From: Bacillus pseudomycoides DSM 12442
GTDB taxonomy: Bacteria > Bacillota > Bacilli > Bacillales > Bacillaceae_G
Assembly: GCF_000161455.1 (NCBI RefSeq)
Contig: NZ_CM000745.1
Location: 4,075,131-4,139,130, forward strand
Length of the DNA stretch: 64,000 nucleotides
Direction: 5' to 3'
Shown one piece after another: positions 28,713 through 37,241 of this stretch. Made by a program: the position numbers and the translations under genes. Numbering within the stretch: the stretch's first letter is position 1; each line of letters starts with the position of its first letter. The notes under the pieces are model-generated. The model was not told the origin of the DNA, made no database searches, and worked only from the letters and a program-made list of their open reading frames with translations.

Positions 28713-28744
28713 AATAGCCTTGTGCGCATGCACAAGGCTATTTT
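28713..28744. terminator. Bidirectional terminator
   Basis: AATAGCCTTGTGC and GCACAAGGCTATT pair with a 3-nt loop (GCGCATGC core), flanked by A and T tracts. It serves two convergent genes. Confidence 0.85.
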
Positions 28745-28746
28745 AT

Positions 28747-30717
28747 TCACAATTTAAGGCGTTGTGATAATTTATTCATGTAAAGGGAACGGATTAAAAA
28801 GAAGAAAATAATCTCGATCATCCCAAATAAAGTAAGTACAAATGATAATTCTTTGAGTAGAGAAATTGCGAGTATGTTTTGTAAAAAAACGATAGCAAAT
28901 ATTGTATGGAAGGCAGCGACTATATAAGGTACGAAAAATAAAATTGCCAATTGAATCGTTGCAGAACGAAACATCTCGGACTCTGTTAGTCCAATTTTTG
29001 TAATGGCAATATACTTTTGCTCTTCTCTTGTTAAATCATTATACATACGGAAGTACAAGACACTTGCTGCTCCAATAAAGAAGATGATACCGAGAAAAGT
29101 GCCAATAAAGAAACTAGAGACATTACTCTTTTTACTGTATGCTAGTTCGTCACTAGATGTAAAAAGACTGAATGGGATAGCGTTATGTTGTTTTTCTTTC
29201 TCTGTTTTCTCCAATAAATCGTTTCGATCTTTATCTATACTATTCACCACATTTTTGGTAGGGATAAGAGTGTCTTCCCAATTTTCAACAATATAGTTAT
29301 AAATGGTAATGGTTTCAATGTGCGGAATCATATTATCAATGACATGATCTTGCATCACAATTGTGTCAGGAAGAGCGTATTGTGGCTCTACTCCTTGATT
29401 TAAAAATCCTTTAATGAGAAATTTTTTTTTGTTAGATTCCAAAGTTATTGTTTCTTGCTTTGCAAATGGATTGGTTATTAAATTTAATAGAGTTGGTGAA
29501 AACCTAGAAATTATATATGTTTCGTCTGGTCCTAACTGAATTTCTGGTTTTTTTAACAGCGTAGCTAGTGTATTATAATCACTCATTTTCATAATAGCAA
29601 CGTCTTGTTCTAGAGCTTTATCTTTTAAAACTGCAAATTTATATTTTTGATACTGAAATTGATAATTGGTAAGCTCTTGCTCTATCGTAGCAATATGTTT
29701 TTGTTCGAATGAATTTCCTGGATCAGATGTATAGGTGAACGGAACAGGATAACGTTCTAAAATAGTTGCTTTTGTGTAATTATTCATAGCAAAGAGCGGT
29801 GTAATAATTGTAAAAGCAAGCGCAGATAACATGGTAACAATAAAGAGCATATTAATATTACCACGCGTACGTGCAACTAAATCTGAAATCCATAACATAT
29901 TTATTTGTTTCATATAAAATCTTCTTCTCTTTTTTAAAATAGATATAAAGAGAAGAATCGTTTGAGAAAATAATAAATACGTTCCAATTGTTACAAGTGG
30001 CAAAATGGATAAAATAATAAAGAATACGGAGCCATCTTGTATGTTTTTTTCGGTGACATATCCTTTTGGGTACCCCGCGATATAATAACATAGTCCTAAA
30101 CAAGCTAAAGCAAATAAAGAAATGAGAATAGAAGGCCGTTTTTCTTTTCTTAACTTTTGCTCGTTTTTAATGAGACGAATCGTTTTACGTGTACGAACAA
30201 ACATAGGTGTAAACGTAGAAACGATAAAAAATAGAACGATGAAAGTTACAGTTGTGACGATAATTGCCCTTGTAGGCCAATATAAGTAGAGCCCTGTTGC
30301 ACCTGTTAATTTGGACGTAACCAATAGAAAAAAGTTAGAAAAAACAAGACCACCTTGAATACCAACAAAAATGGCTAATATTCCAATCATCATATTTTCC
30401 ATAAATACAAGGCGTTTTAATTGTTTCTTAGAGATACCGAGAACTGTTAAAATACCAAATTGTTTTTTACGTACGTTTAAAAATGCTCCAATCGAATACA
30501 GCAAGAAAAAGAACGAGAACATGATGATAACAAATTGCGCCATTCCGATTAAATTCATCAGAGGTCCTTGTTCATGTAAGTTCTGTAAACGCGGATGGTA
30601 CGAGTATACAGTAAGTGAGAAGAAAACCATTATCGAAAAAGCACTACTTAAAAAATATGCAAAATATGCTTTAGAATTACGCATGACATTTTTTAATGCA
30701 AATTGCCAAAATGTCAT
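28747..30717 (-). CDS. Bce-type ABC transporter permease (FtsX-like), copy 2
   Basis: A 656-residue permease of the BceB/VraG type, with about ten membrane helices. FtsX-like domains lie near residues 55-170 and 520-640. A large extracellular domain of about 200 residues (roughly 310-520) is where such transporters sense antimicrobial peptides. The N-terminus MTFWQFALKNVMRNSKAYFA is nearly the same as that of the permease at 31488-33458. Its start overlaps the ATPase stop by 4 bp (ATGA). It probably contributes to resistance to cell-wall-active peptides. Confidence 0.88.
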   Translation of the reverse strand: MTFWQFALKNVMRNSKAYFAYFLSSAFSIMVFFSLTVYSYHPRLQNLHEQGPLMNLIGMAQFVIIMFSFFFLLYSIGAFLNVRKKQFGILTVLGISKKQLKRLVFMENMMIGILAIFVGIQGGLVFSNFFLLVTSKLTGATGLYLYWPTRAIIVTTVTFIVLFFIVSTFTPMFVRTRKTIRLIKNEQKLRKEKRPSILISLFALACLGLCYYIAGYPKGYVTEKNIQDGSVFFIILSILPLVTIGTYLLFSQTILLFISILKKRRRFYMKQINMLWISDLVARTRGNINMLFIVTMLSALAFTIITPLFAMNNYTKATILERYPVPFTYTSDPGNSFEQKHIATIEQELTNYQFQYQKYKFAVLKDKALEQDVAIMKMSDYNTLATLLKKPEIQLGPDETYIISRFSPTLLNLITNPFAKQETITLESNKKKFLIKGFLNQGVEPQYALPDTIVMQDHVIDNMIPHIETITIYNYIVENWEDTLIPTKNVVNSIDKDRNDLLEKTEKEKQHNAIPFSLFTSSDELAYSKKSNVSSFFIGTFLGIIFFIGAASVLYFRMYNDLTREEQKYIAITKIGLTESEMFRSATIQLAILFFVPYIVAAFHTIFAIVFLQNILAISLLKELSFVLTLFGMIEIIFFFLIRSLYMNKLSQRLKL

Positions 30718-31466
30718 CCACGTCTTCCTCCTAATAATGCTAATACATCAAGTATTTCTTGATAGAACTTTTCTCGATATAGTCCGCGGTGTAATTCATT
30801 ATAAAGTTCACCATCTTTAATAAAAATCACGCGGTTGCAATAGCTCGCTGCGAACGGGTCATGTGTTACCATTAAGATCGTTGCTTGTTCTTCTTTATTT
30901 AATTTTGTAAAAAGTTCCATTACGTCGATTGCTGCTTTAGAGTCTAAATTTCCTGTAGGCTCATCAGCAAGCAAGAGAGATGGATTATGAATAACAGCGC
31001 GAGCTACCGCAGTGCGCTGTGCTTGTCCACCAGAAACTTCGAAAATCCGCTTGTCTAAAATGTGGTCAATCCCAAGTTTCTTTGAAACAATATCTAATCT
31101 CTTATCCATTTCTTTTAGCGGAACATTGTCTAACGTTAATGGTAATACGATATTTTCACCAATTGTTAACGTATCTAATAAGTTAAAGTTTTGAAAAACA
31201 AACCCTAGTTCTTGGCGGCGGAAAACAGCTAGTTTTTCCCTGCGGAATGTGTGCGGCTGTTTCCCGTTAATAAAAACTTCGCCTGCAGTAGGAGAATCGA
31301 TTGTTGAAATTACATTTAAGAAAGTAGATTTACCGCTTCCTGAAGGCCCCATAATTGCGACAAATTCTCCTTTATCTACATGTAAATTAATATTTTTTAA
31401 AGCGGTATGAGGGACTTTGCCCTCATAAACTTTAGAGACATTTTTAATGTGTAAGACTTCTTCCAT
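30714..31466 (-). CDS. Bce-type ABC transporter ATP-binding protein
   Basis: A 250-residue ATPase of the MacB/BceA family. Walker A is GPSGSGKST (near residues 40-48), the Q-loop FQNFNLLD, the signature VSGGQAQRTAVARA and Walker B LLLADEPTGNLDS; the switch is MVTHDP. AAAGGTGATTC precedes ATG 31466. It lies between two paralogous permease genes and is the only ATPase beside them, so it may serve both. Confidence 0.92.
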   Translation of the reverse strand: MEEVLHIKNVSKVYEGKVPHTALKNINLHVDKGEFVAIMGPSGSGKSTFLNVISTIDSPTAGEVFINGKQPHTFRREKLAVFRRQELGFVFQNFNLLDTLTIGENIVLPLTLDNVPLKEMDKRLDIVSKKLGIDHILDKRIFEVSGGQAQRTAVARAVIHNPSLLLADEPTGNLDSKAAIDVMELFTKLNKEEQATILMVTHDPFAASYCNRVIFIKDGELYNELHRGLYREKFYQEILDVLALLGGRRG

Positions 31467-31487
31467 AAAGAATCACCTTTCTATTTT

Positions 31488-33458
31488 TTAAAGACTAATA
31501 TGTCGAGATAGTTTTTGCATATATAAGGAACGAATTAACAAGAAAAAGATAATTTCAACCGTTCCAAATATCGTAAGAACAACTGTAATTTCAGCAAATA
31601 ATGATAGATTTATGACTTCTTGTAGCATTTTTGTAGCAAACATTGTATGAATGGAAGCCATGATGTACGGAACGAAGAATAAGATCGCTAGCTGAATGGT
31701 AGCGGAACGCTTCATTTCAGATTCTGTTAACCCGATTTTTGTAATCGTAATATATTTTTCTTGTTCACTTGTTAAGTCCGTATACATACGGAAGTAAAGG
31801 ACACTCCCGGCACCAATGAAGAAAATGACACCAAGGAAAGTACCAATAAAGAAGAATGAAGCGGCGCCTAGTTTAATTTGGTATAGCGTATCACTCGCTT
31901 CCCACATGATATATAAAGGTTCTTTAGATGCGATACTTTTTCGATCTTTTTCCAATTTATTAATATATTCTTCAGCGATTACATATGTCTTTTCCCAGTC
32001 TTGTACTTGAAAGTTATACAGTGTCATATGTCTCATGTTATTCGATAAAGCATGTACTGTATCATCAGATAAAATTAGTAATTGTGGTGTCAGACCAGCT
32101 GGTGTTACGCTAAAATTCTCATAATCTTTTACATGTAATGTAAGTGAATTTTGCGAAAGTGTAACGTTTTTTTGTTTGAAATCTTCTTGCAGTGGACTCA
32201 ATATGTTTTGATATCCATATCCAGGTAGGATGTATGTTTCATTCTCTTTTACAAAAAGGTGCTTGAGATGTAAAGCAGTCGCAAGTTTATTATAGTCACT
32301 TTCTTTTAATACATATGCTTCTCTTTCATAAGGAGTGGTTTTGTCCTTTTGTAATGAAACGGCATATAAGTCTGTTTTGAACTTTTTATAGGTAAATTGT
32401 TCTTCGCTAAGTCGTTTTTCTAACCAGTCCATATGCTGTGAAGCAAGTGGATTGGCATCGTATGAAATATAGGTGAACGGGAATGGATTATTTTTGGCAA
32501 CATCCAACTTTATGAATTTCCCAAACCCATATATGAATGTAATCATTGTAAATGCGAGAGTAGATAGCATAGCTACAATAAAAAGCATATTAATATTTGT
32601 TCGAATACGGCTTGCCAAATCTGAAATCCACAGCATATTAATTCGCTTCATGTAAAATTTTCGTCTTGTTTTCAAAATCCGAATGAGCAGGAAGCAAATT
32701 TGTGAAAAGAAAAAGTATGTTCCAATTGCCACAAGTGACGGAATGACGAAAATGCTAGAAAACATGTAAATCGATCCTATCTTTGGATCTAAAGATAGAA
32801 AGAACATTGGATTTCCAGCTAGTATATATCCCAATAGCAAACATAGAGCACCAAATAAAGAAATAAGTATAGATGGTTTTTGCTCTTTTTGCTTTACTCT
32901 TCCTTCTTTTAAAAGGCGTACGGCTTTTCTTGTTCGGATGAGCATAGGAGTAAAAGCAGAAACAACGATAAAGAGTCCAAGGAAGATTGTTGCAGTTAAA
33001 AGGATGGCCCCTGAAGGCCAATATAAATACAATCCTGGGACGTGTGTGATTTTTCCTGTTACTAACAAGAAAAATTGTGAGAATACGAGTCCAAGTTGAA
33101 TGCCAACAAAGATGGACAATATCCCAATCAACATATTTTCCATAAAAACAAGACGTTTTAATTGCCTTCTCGATATTCCTAAAACGGTTAAAACTCCAAA
33201 TTGTTTTTTACGAACTTTTAAGAAAGTACCGATGGAATAAAGCAGAAAGAAAAAGGAAAAGCACACAATGACCACTTCTGAAAATATCATTAACCCTGTA
33301 ATTCCATCAACTGTACTAAAATTTTGTAGCCGAGGATGAAATAAATACACCGCAAATGAGAAGAAAATCGCAATGGAAAACGCACTGCTTAAAAAATAGG
33401 CAAAATAAGCACGGGAATTTCGCGTTACGTTTTTAAATGCAAACTGCCAAAAAGTCAT
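31488..33458 (-). CDS. Bce-type ABC transporter permease (FtsX-like), copy 1
   Basis: A 656-residue permease, paralogous along its whole length to the one at 28747-30717. It has the same N-terminal helix (MTFWQFAFKNVTRNSRAYFA), MENMLIGILSIFVGIQLGL, a large divergent extracellular domain around 315-530 and C-terminal FtsX helices. ATG 33458 follows GGAGGTATACAGC; an open frame adds 15 residues without a site. A hairpin terminator separates it from the histidine kinase upstream. The divergent extracellular domain suggests that the two permeases recognise different peptides. Confidence 0.88.
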   Translation of the reverse strand: MTFWQFAFKNVTRNSRAYFAYFLSSAFSIAIFFSFAVYLFHPRLQNFSTVDGITGLMIFSEVVIVCFSFFFLLYSIGTFLKVRKKQFGVLTVLGISRRQLKRLVFMENMLIGILSIFVGIQLGLVFSQFFLLVTGKITHVPGLYLYWPSGAILLTATIFLGLFIVVSAFTPMLIRTRKAVRLLKEGRVKQKEQKPSILISLFGALCLLLGYILAGNPMFFLSLDPKIGSIYMFSSIFVIPSLVAIGTYFFFSQICFLLIRILKTRRKFYMKRINMLWISDLASRIRTNINMLFIVAMLSTLAFTMITFIYGFGKFIKLDVAKNNPFPFTYISYDANPLASQHMDWLEKRLSEEQFTYKKFKTDLYAVSLQKDKTTPYEREAYVLKESDYNKLATALHLKHLFVKENETYILPGYGYQNILSPLQEDFKQKNVTLSQNSLTLHVKDYENFSVTPAGLTPQLLILSDDTVHALSNNMRHMTLYNFQVQDWEKTYVIAEEYINKLEKDRKSIASKEPLYIMWEASDTLYQIKLGAASFFFIGTFLGVIFFIGAGSVLYFRMYTDLTSEQEKYITITKIGLTESEMKRSATIQLAILFFVPYIMASIHTMFATKMLQEVINLSLFAEITVVLTIFGTVEIIFFLLIRSLYMQKLSRHISL

Positions 33459-33501
33459 GCTGTATACCTCCAAATCGAAGATATAGATGTAGTCATGTTG
33501 C

Positions 33502-33533
33502 AAAAAATGTATGAGAGTGAGTTCTCATACATT
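33502..33533 (-). terminator. Hairpin terminator between kinase and transporter genes
   Basis: On the minus strand ATGTATGAGA and TCTCATACAT pair around ACTCAC and run into TTTTTT. It lies between the histidine kinase stop (33553) and the first permease, so the two-component genes and transporter genes can be expressed at different levels. Confidence 0.8.
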
Positions 33534-33552
33534 TCGCTGAAATTGTGTATGT

Positions 33553-34575
33553 TCATTCTTCAATCACCTTCCCCGAGCCGTCTGCTTGATGATTTAAAGC
33601 ATTATGGAAGATGATCTTAATGCTAGTCCCTTTACCTACTTCAGAGTCTAACTTCACGGAATGACCTAAATAAGAGCAAATTTTACTGACAATATAAAGC
33701 CCCATACCAGTTGATTCTCCGAAAGTACGTCCATTTTTCCCTGTATAAAATGGTTCAAATACTCTTCGGATATCTTCCTGCGGGATACCAACTCCTTCAT
33801 CACGAATTTCCAAAATAATATCTTTCCCATTTCGATAGCCAGATAAGAAGACTTTCTTGCCTCGCTCGCCAGAATAGCGAACCGCATTCGTCATTAACTG
33901 ATAAATAATGAATTTCAGCCACTTTGCATCAGAAGCAACCATAAGATCAGAATGAACTTCTAGAACAGGGAATACACCGTTACGAATAAAGAGTTCTTTT
34001 AAGCCGTTAATATTTTTTGTTACGGCATCCTTTAGTGAAATCGTTTCTACATGGAAGTCTTCGTGGAAGTTATTGAGTCTCGCCATATATAACGCCATAT
34101 CAAGTCCTTGATTTAATCTTTCTAGTTCTTTCTTAAACTTCGGAATGAGATGTTCATCTTCCATTTCTAGTACCATCAGCTGCATAATAGAAACTGGCGT
34201 TTTCATTTGATGTACCCAGTGGTTAATAAACAATTGGTGTTCTTGTTGTTTGACTTCATATGATTGCAGTTCTTTTTGGAACAAACGATATTGAGTCCGA
34301 ACAAGCTCATTTACGCCGTGTGGCATAGGTGCGGTCGCTCTTTCAATAAACGCATCTTCCATTTTTTCCGGTGGCTCACTTAATCTGTGATACATTCTGC
34401 GGTTGCGAACATAACGATAAACAAGGAAGCAAATAAATAAATATAAACTTAATACGATGAAATAAAATTTATTGTTTTGAAATCCATCAACTGCATCATA
34501 GAGAATAAAAATGATACCGAAATTTAATGCGTATAATAGAAAAAATGCAAAATGATCACGCAAAAATAACTTCAT
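33553..34575 (-). CDS. Bce-type sensor histidine kinase
   Basis: A 340-residue intramembrane-sensing kinase. Two helices (about 9-31 and 37-57) are separated by only a few external residues, so it has no input domain of its own. The phospho-acceptor His lies in NHWVHQMKTPVS (near 131), followed by an N box (QLMTNAVRYSG), G1 DEGVGIP and G2 STGMGLYIV. BceS-like kinases receive their signal through the partner transporter. It starts 2 nt after the response regulator stop. Confidence 0.9.
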   Translation of the reverse strand: MKLFLRDHFAFFLLYALNFGIIFILYDAVDGFQNNKFYFIVLSLYLFICFLVYRYVRNRRMYHRLSEPPEKMEDAFIERATAPMPHGVNELVRTQYRLFQKELQSYEVKQQEHQLFINHWVHQMKTPVSIMQLMVLEMEDEHLIPKFKKELERLNQGLDMALYMARLNNFHEDFHVETISLKDAVTKNINGLKELFIRNGVFPVLEVHSDLMVASDAKWLKFIIYQLMTNAVRYSGERGKKVFLSGYRNGKDIILEIRDEGVGIPQEDIRRVFEPFYTGKNGRTFGESTGMGLYIVSKICSYLGHSVKLDSEVGKGTSIKIIFHNALNHQADGSGKVIEE

Positions 34576-34577
34576 GC

Positions 34578-35273
34578 TTATTCACTCCAAGTTGCGTTAA
34601 AACGATACCCTAATCCGCGTACTGTTTCAATTGCGTTTTCAATACCAAGCTCATTAAATTTCTTACGAAGACGTGTAATGTTTACGTTTAACGTGTTTTC
34701 TTCAACGAAGCTTTCATCATCCCAAAGCGCAGCTAATAGATCTTCGCGGTTTGCTGTACGAGGGTGTTTCGATAATAACATTTCAGCTAAGATAGCTTCT
34801 TTCTTTGTAAGAAGAACTTGCTTCGTTCCAAAATGGATTTCTGGTCGTTCCGGGAATAATTTTAGCCCTTCAACTTCAACAATTCGTTCTGAAATATTTG
34901 GAGCATAATCACCGTAAATACGGCGTAATTGACCTTTAATTTTCGCCATTACAACATCGTAGTGGAATGGTTTTGTAATATAATCATCCGCACCGCTCTC
35001 AATCGCCATAATTTGTTCCATCTCACCAGCACGAGCAGAAATGAAAATAATCGGGCAAGTAGATTCATGACGAATTTGACGGCACCAGTAGAAGCCATCG
35101 AACTTCGGTAAGTTTACATCTAGAAGCACTAGGTGTGGTTTCACTCTATTAAAAGAATCCATAATATCATCAAAGTTATCCGCAACAACAGCTTCATAAC
35201 CATATTTTTGAATGTGAGACTGAAGTAAAGATGAGATATTTGGATCGTCTTCAACGATTAAAATTTTATACAT
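34578..35273 (-). CDS. OmpR-family response regulator, Bce type
   Basis: A 231-residue regulator with a receiver domain (residues 1-118) in which the phospho-acceptor is D52 of HLVLLDVNLPKFDG. The conserved Thr/Ser and Lys lie in ISARAG and DDYITKPF. A winged-helix DNA-binding domain (about 125-228, NTLNVNITRLRKKF) follows. ATG 35273 follows GGAGGAATATACAT; the open frame extends 15 codons upstream without a site. It probably activates the adjacent transporter genes. Confidence 0.92.
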   Translation of the reverse strand: MYKILIVEDDPNISSLLQSHIQKYGYEAVVADNFDDIMDSFNRVKPHLVLLDVNLPKFDGFYWCRQIRHESTCPIIFISARAGEMEQIMAIESGADDYITKPFHYDVVMAKIKGQLRRIYGDYAPNISERIVEVEGLKLFPERPEIHFGTKQVLLTKKEAILAEMLLSKHPRTANREDLLAALWDDESFVEENTLNVNITRLRKKFNELGIENAIETVRGLGYRFNATWSE

Positions 35274-35407
35274 ATGTATATTCCTCCTAAAAAAACAATT
35301 GTAGCTATAGTGTACCATGTGTTTCTTGTCTTTTCATTACCTTGAAACGAGTGCTAGTAAACAGTATAGGACAAAAGTGGAAAAAGTAAAAAGGGTTATG
35401 GATATAA

Positions 35408-35455
35408 TTGACAATATACGTTTTTTATTTTAACATTTAGATAAATATCTAAATG
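35408..35455 (+). promoter_or_regulatory. sdpRI promoter and autorepressor operator
   Basis: TTGACA (35408-35413), 17 bp, TAACAT (35431-35436). A dyad with arms CATTTAGATA and TATCTAAATG (35434-35455) covers the -10 and start site, a typical position for an ArsR-family autorepressor. Confidence 0.75.
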
Positions 35456-35481
35456 TCTAATTATTGAAAGGAAGAAAGACA

Positions 35482-35754
35482 TTGAACCAAGCATTTAAAG
35501 CATTAGCAGATCCAACAAGGCGAAAAATATTAGATTTATTAAAAGAAGGTGATTTAACAGCTGGTGAAATTGCCGAACAGTTCAATATGACAAAGCCAAG
35601 TATTTCACATCATTTAAGTGCACTTAAAAACGCGGAACTTATACAAGATGAAAAAAGAGGGCAATTTGTTGTGTATTCCTTGAACACAACTGTTTTTCAA
35701 GATTTATTAACTTGGGTGTTTACGTTTACGAATAAAGGGGGAGAGGGGAAATGA
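35482..35754 (+). CDS. sdpR: SdpR-like ArsR-family autorepressor
   Basis: A 90-residue winged-helix repressor close to B. subtilis SdpR in length and sequence (NQAFKALADPTRRKILDLLK, MTKPSISHHLSALK, KGGE-type tail). In B. subtilis SdpR represses sdpRI until SdpI, occupied by the SdpC toxin, sequesters it at the membrane. TTG 35482 is chosen because AAAGGAAG lies 7 nt upstream and the length then matches. The stop overlaps sdpI by 4 bp. A dyad operator lies over its promoter. Confidence 0.88.
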   Translation: MNQAFKALADPTRRKILDLLKEGDLTAGEIAEQFNMTKPSISHHLSALKNAELIQDEKRGQFVVYSLNTTVFQDLLTWVFTFTNKGGEGK

Positions 35755-36383
35755 AAAAGCATCTTTTTGCAATTATATTAATTCTTACAACTTGCTTAAT
35801 ATGGGCAATTTCTTGGCCATACTTGCCAGATACAATCGCAACCCATTGGAGCGGCGGGACTGCTGATGGATTTTCATCGAAATTAACTGGAATGATGTCT
35901 ATGGTTGGTATCATGATTGGTTGTTATGTATTTCTAAATGTTTTACAAAAAATTGATCCAAAGAAAGAAAACTATGAAAAGTTTTCTAAAGCTTTGATGA
36001 TGATAAATAATAGCCTGCTAGTTGTCTTATTTATCGGAAACATAGATATCATTACAAATGGCTTAGGTTATAAATTATTTATTAATCGGGTCCCCGAATT
36101 ACTTGTTGGAATTTTATTTTTAATTATTGGTAATTATTTACCGCAGTGTAAACCGAATTTCTTTGTGGGTATGCGTAACCCATGGACGTTAAGCAATGAA
36201 GAAGTATGGCGCAAAACACATCGCTTTAGCGGAAAAGTATTTGTAGCTTTAGGACTTATGATGATGGTAAGTATTGTTGTGCCAGCTGAATGGAGATCTT
36301 ATATGATGCTTACAATGATATTAATTGCTGTGGTGTTGACGAATGGATATTCTTATATTTTATATAAAAAGGAACAATTATAA
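35751..36383 (+). CDS. sdpI: SdpI-family immunity/signal protein
   Basis: A 210-residue membrane protein with six hydrophobic segments. The SdpI features ATHWSGGTADG near residue 31 and GMRNPWTLSNEEVWRKTHRF near 140-160 are present; the latter matches the conserved RTPWTLKDETVW of B. subtilis SdpI. SdpI protects against the SdpC cannibalism toxin and inactivates SdpR. No sdpABC toxin operon occurs in this window, so it may guard against toxin made elsewhere or by neighbours. Confidence 0.88.
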   Translation: MKKHLFAIILILTTCLIWAISWPYLPDTIATHWSGGTADGFSSKLTGMMSMVGIMIGCYVFLNVLQKIDPKKENYEKFSKALMMINNSLLVVLFIGNIDIITNGLGYKLFINRVPELLVGILFLIIGNYLPQCKPNFFVGMRNPWTLSNEEVWRKTHRFSGKVFVALGLMMMVSIVVPAEWRSYMMLTMILIAVVLTNGYSYILYKKEQL

Positions 36384-36524
36384 ATAGTAGATACGATTCT
36401 GTAAGGACGTTTGCAAGTAATGATATGTGGTAAGGATGAAGTCTTATTGCGTATCATTTTAGTTATTTAGGTCTGAATATTCAGTCTTGGTATACGCGAG
36501 TTTAAATCGTTTGGGGGAGAGGGC

Positions 36525-37241
36525 ATGTTAGAAATCATAAATTTTAGCAAAACCTACAAAGGTGGCAAAAAAGCAGTAGATGATTTGAGTTTAACTGTTC
36601 AAGCGGGAGATATTTTTGGGTTTATCGGACATAACGGCGCTGGGAAAAGTACGACGATTAAGTCACTAGTAGGTGTTATAGACTTTGAGGAGGGCGAAAT
36701 TTTTGTTGATGGACATTCAGTAAAAAAGGACCCGATTACGTGTAAGAAGGTCATGGCATACATTCCTGATAATCCAGATTTATATGAACAACTAACAGGG
36801 ATTCAATATTTGAACTTTGTGGCGGATGTTTTTGGGGTGTCTGTAAAGGACAGGGAAGAACGGATACAAACATATGGAGATGCTTTTGAGATTACACCAT
36901 ATTTGGGGGATTTAATATCCTCCTACTCACACGGTATGAAACAAAAAGTAGCGATTATATCAGCAGTTGTGCATCATCCCAAATTATTAGTTTTAGATGA
37001 GCCTTTTGTTGGTCTCGATCCAAAGGCGGCTCTTGTACTTAAGGGGATGATGAAGGAACTTTGTGAATCAGGCAGTGCGATTTTCTTTTCTACTCATGTA
37101 TTAGATGTAGCAGAGAAGTTATGCAATAAGATAGCGATGATTCATAAAGGGAAACTAGCAATCTCGGGGGAAGTAAAGTCTTTAATCAAGGGAAATTCAT
37201 TAGAAGAGCTCTTTATGAAGGTGCTTGCTGATGAAGAATAA
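36525..37241 (+). CDS. ABC transporter ATP-binding protein
   Basis: A 238-residue ATPase of the ABC-2 exporter type. Walker A is GHNGAGKST, with a degenerate signature SYSHGMKQKVAIISA (SYSHG in place of LSGGQ) and Walker B LLVLDEPFVGLDP. The H-loop lies in STHVLD. GGGGGAGAGG lies before ATG 36525. It overlaps the next permease gene by 11 bp and forms a two-gene exporter unit with it. The substrate cannot be told; many such pairs export peptides or lipids. Confidence 0.88.
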   Translation: MLEIINFSKTYKGGKKAVDDLSLTVQAGDIFGFIGHNGAGKSTTIKSLVGVIDFEEGEIFVDGHSVKKDPITCKKVMAYIPDNPDLYEQLTGIQYLNFVADVFGVSVKDREERIQTYGDAFEITPYLGDLISSYSHGMKQKVAIISAVVHHPKLLVLDEPFVGLDPKAALVLKGMMKELCESGSAIFFSTHVLDVAEKLCNKIAMIHKGKLAISGEVKSLIKGNSLEELFMKVLADEE

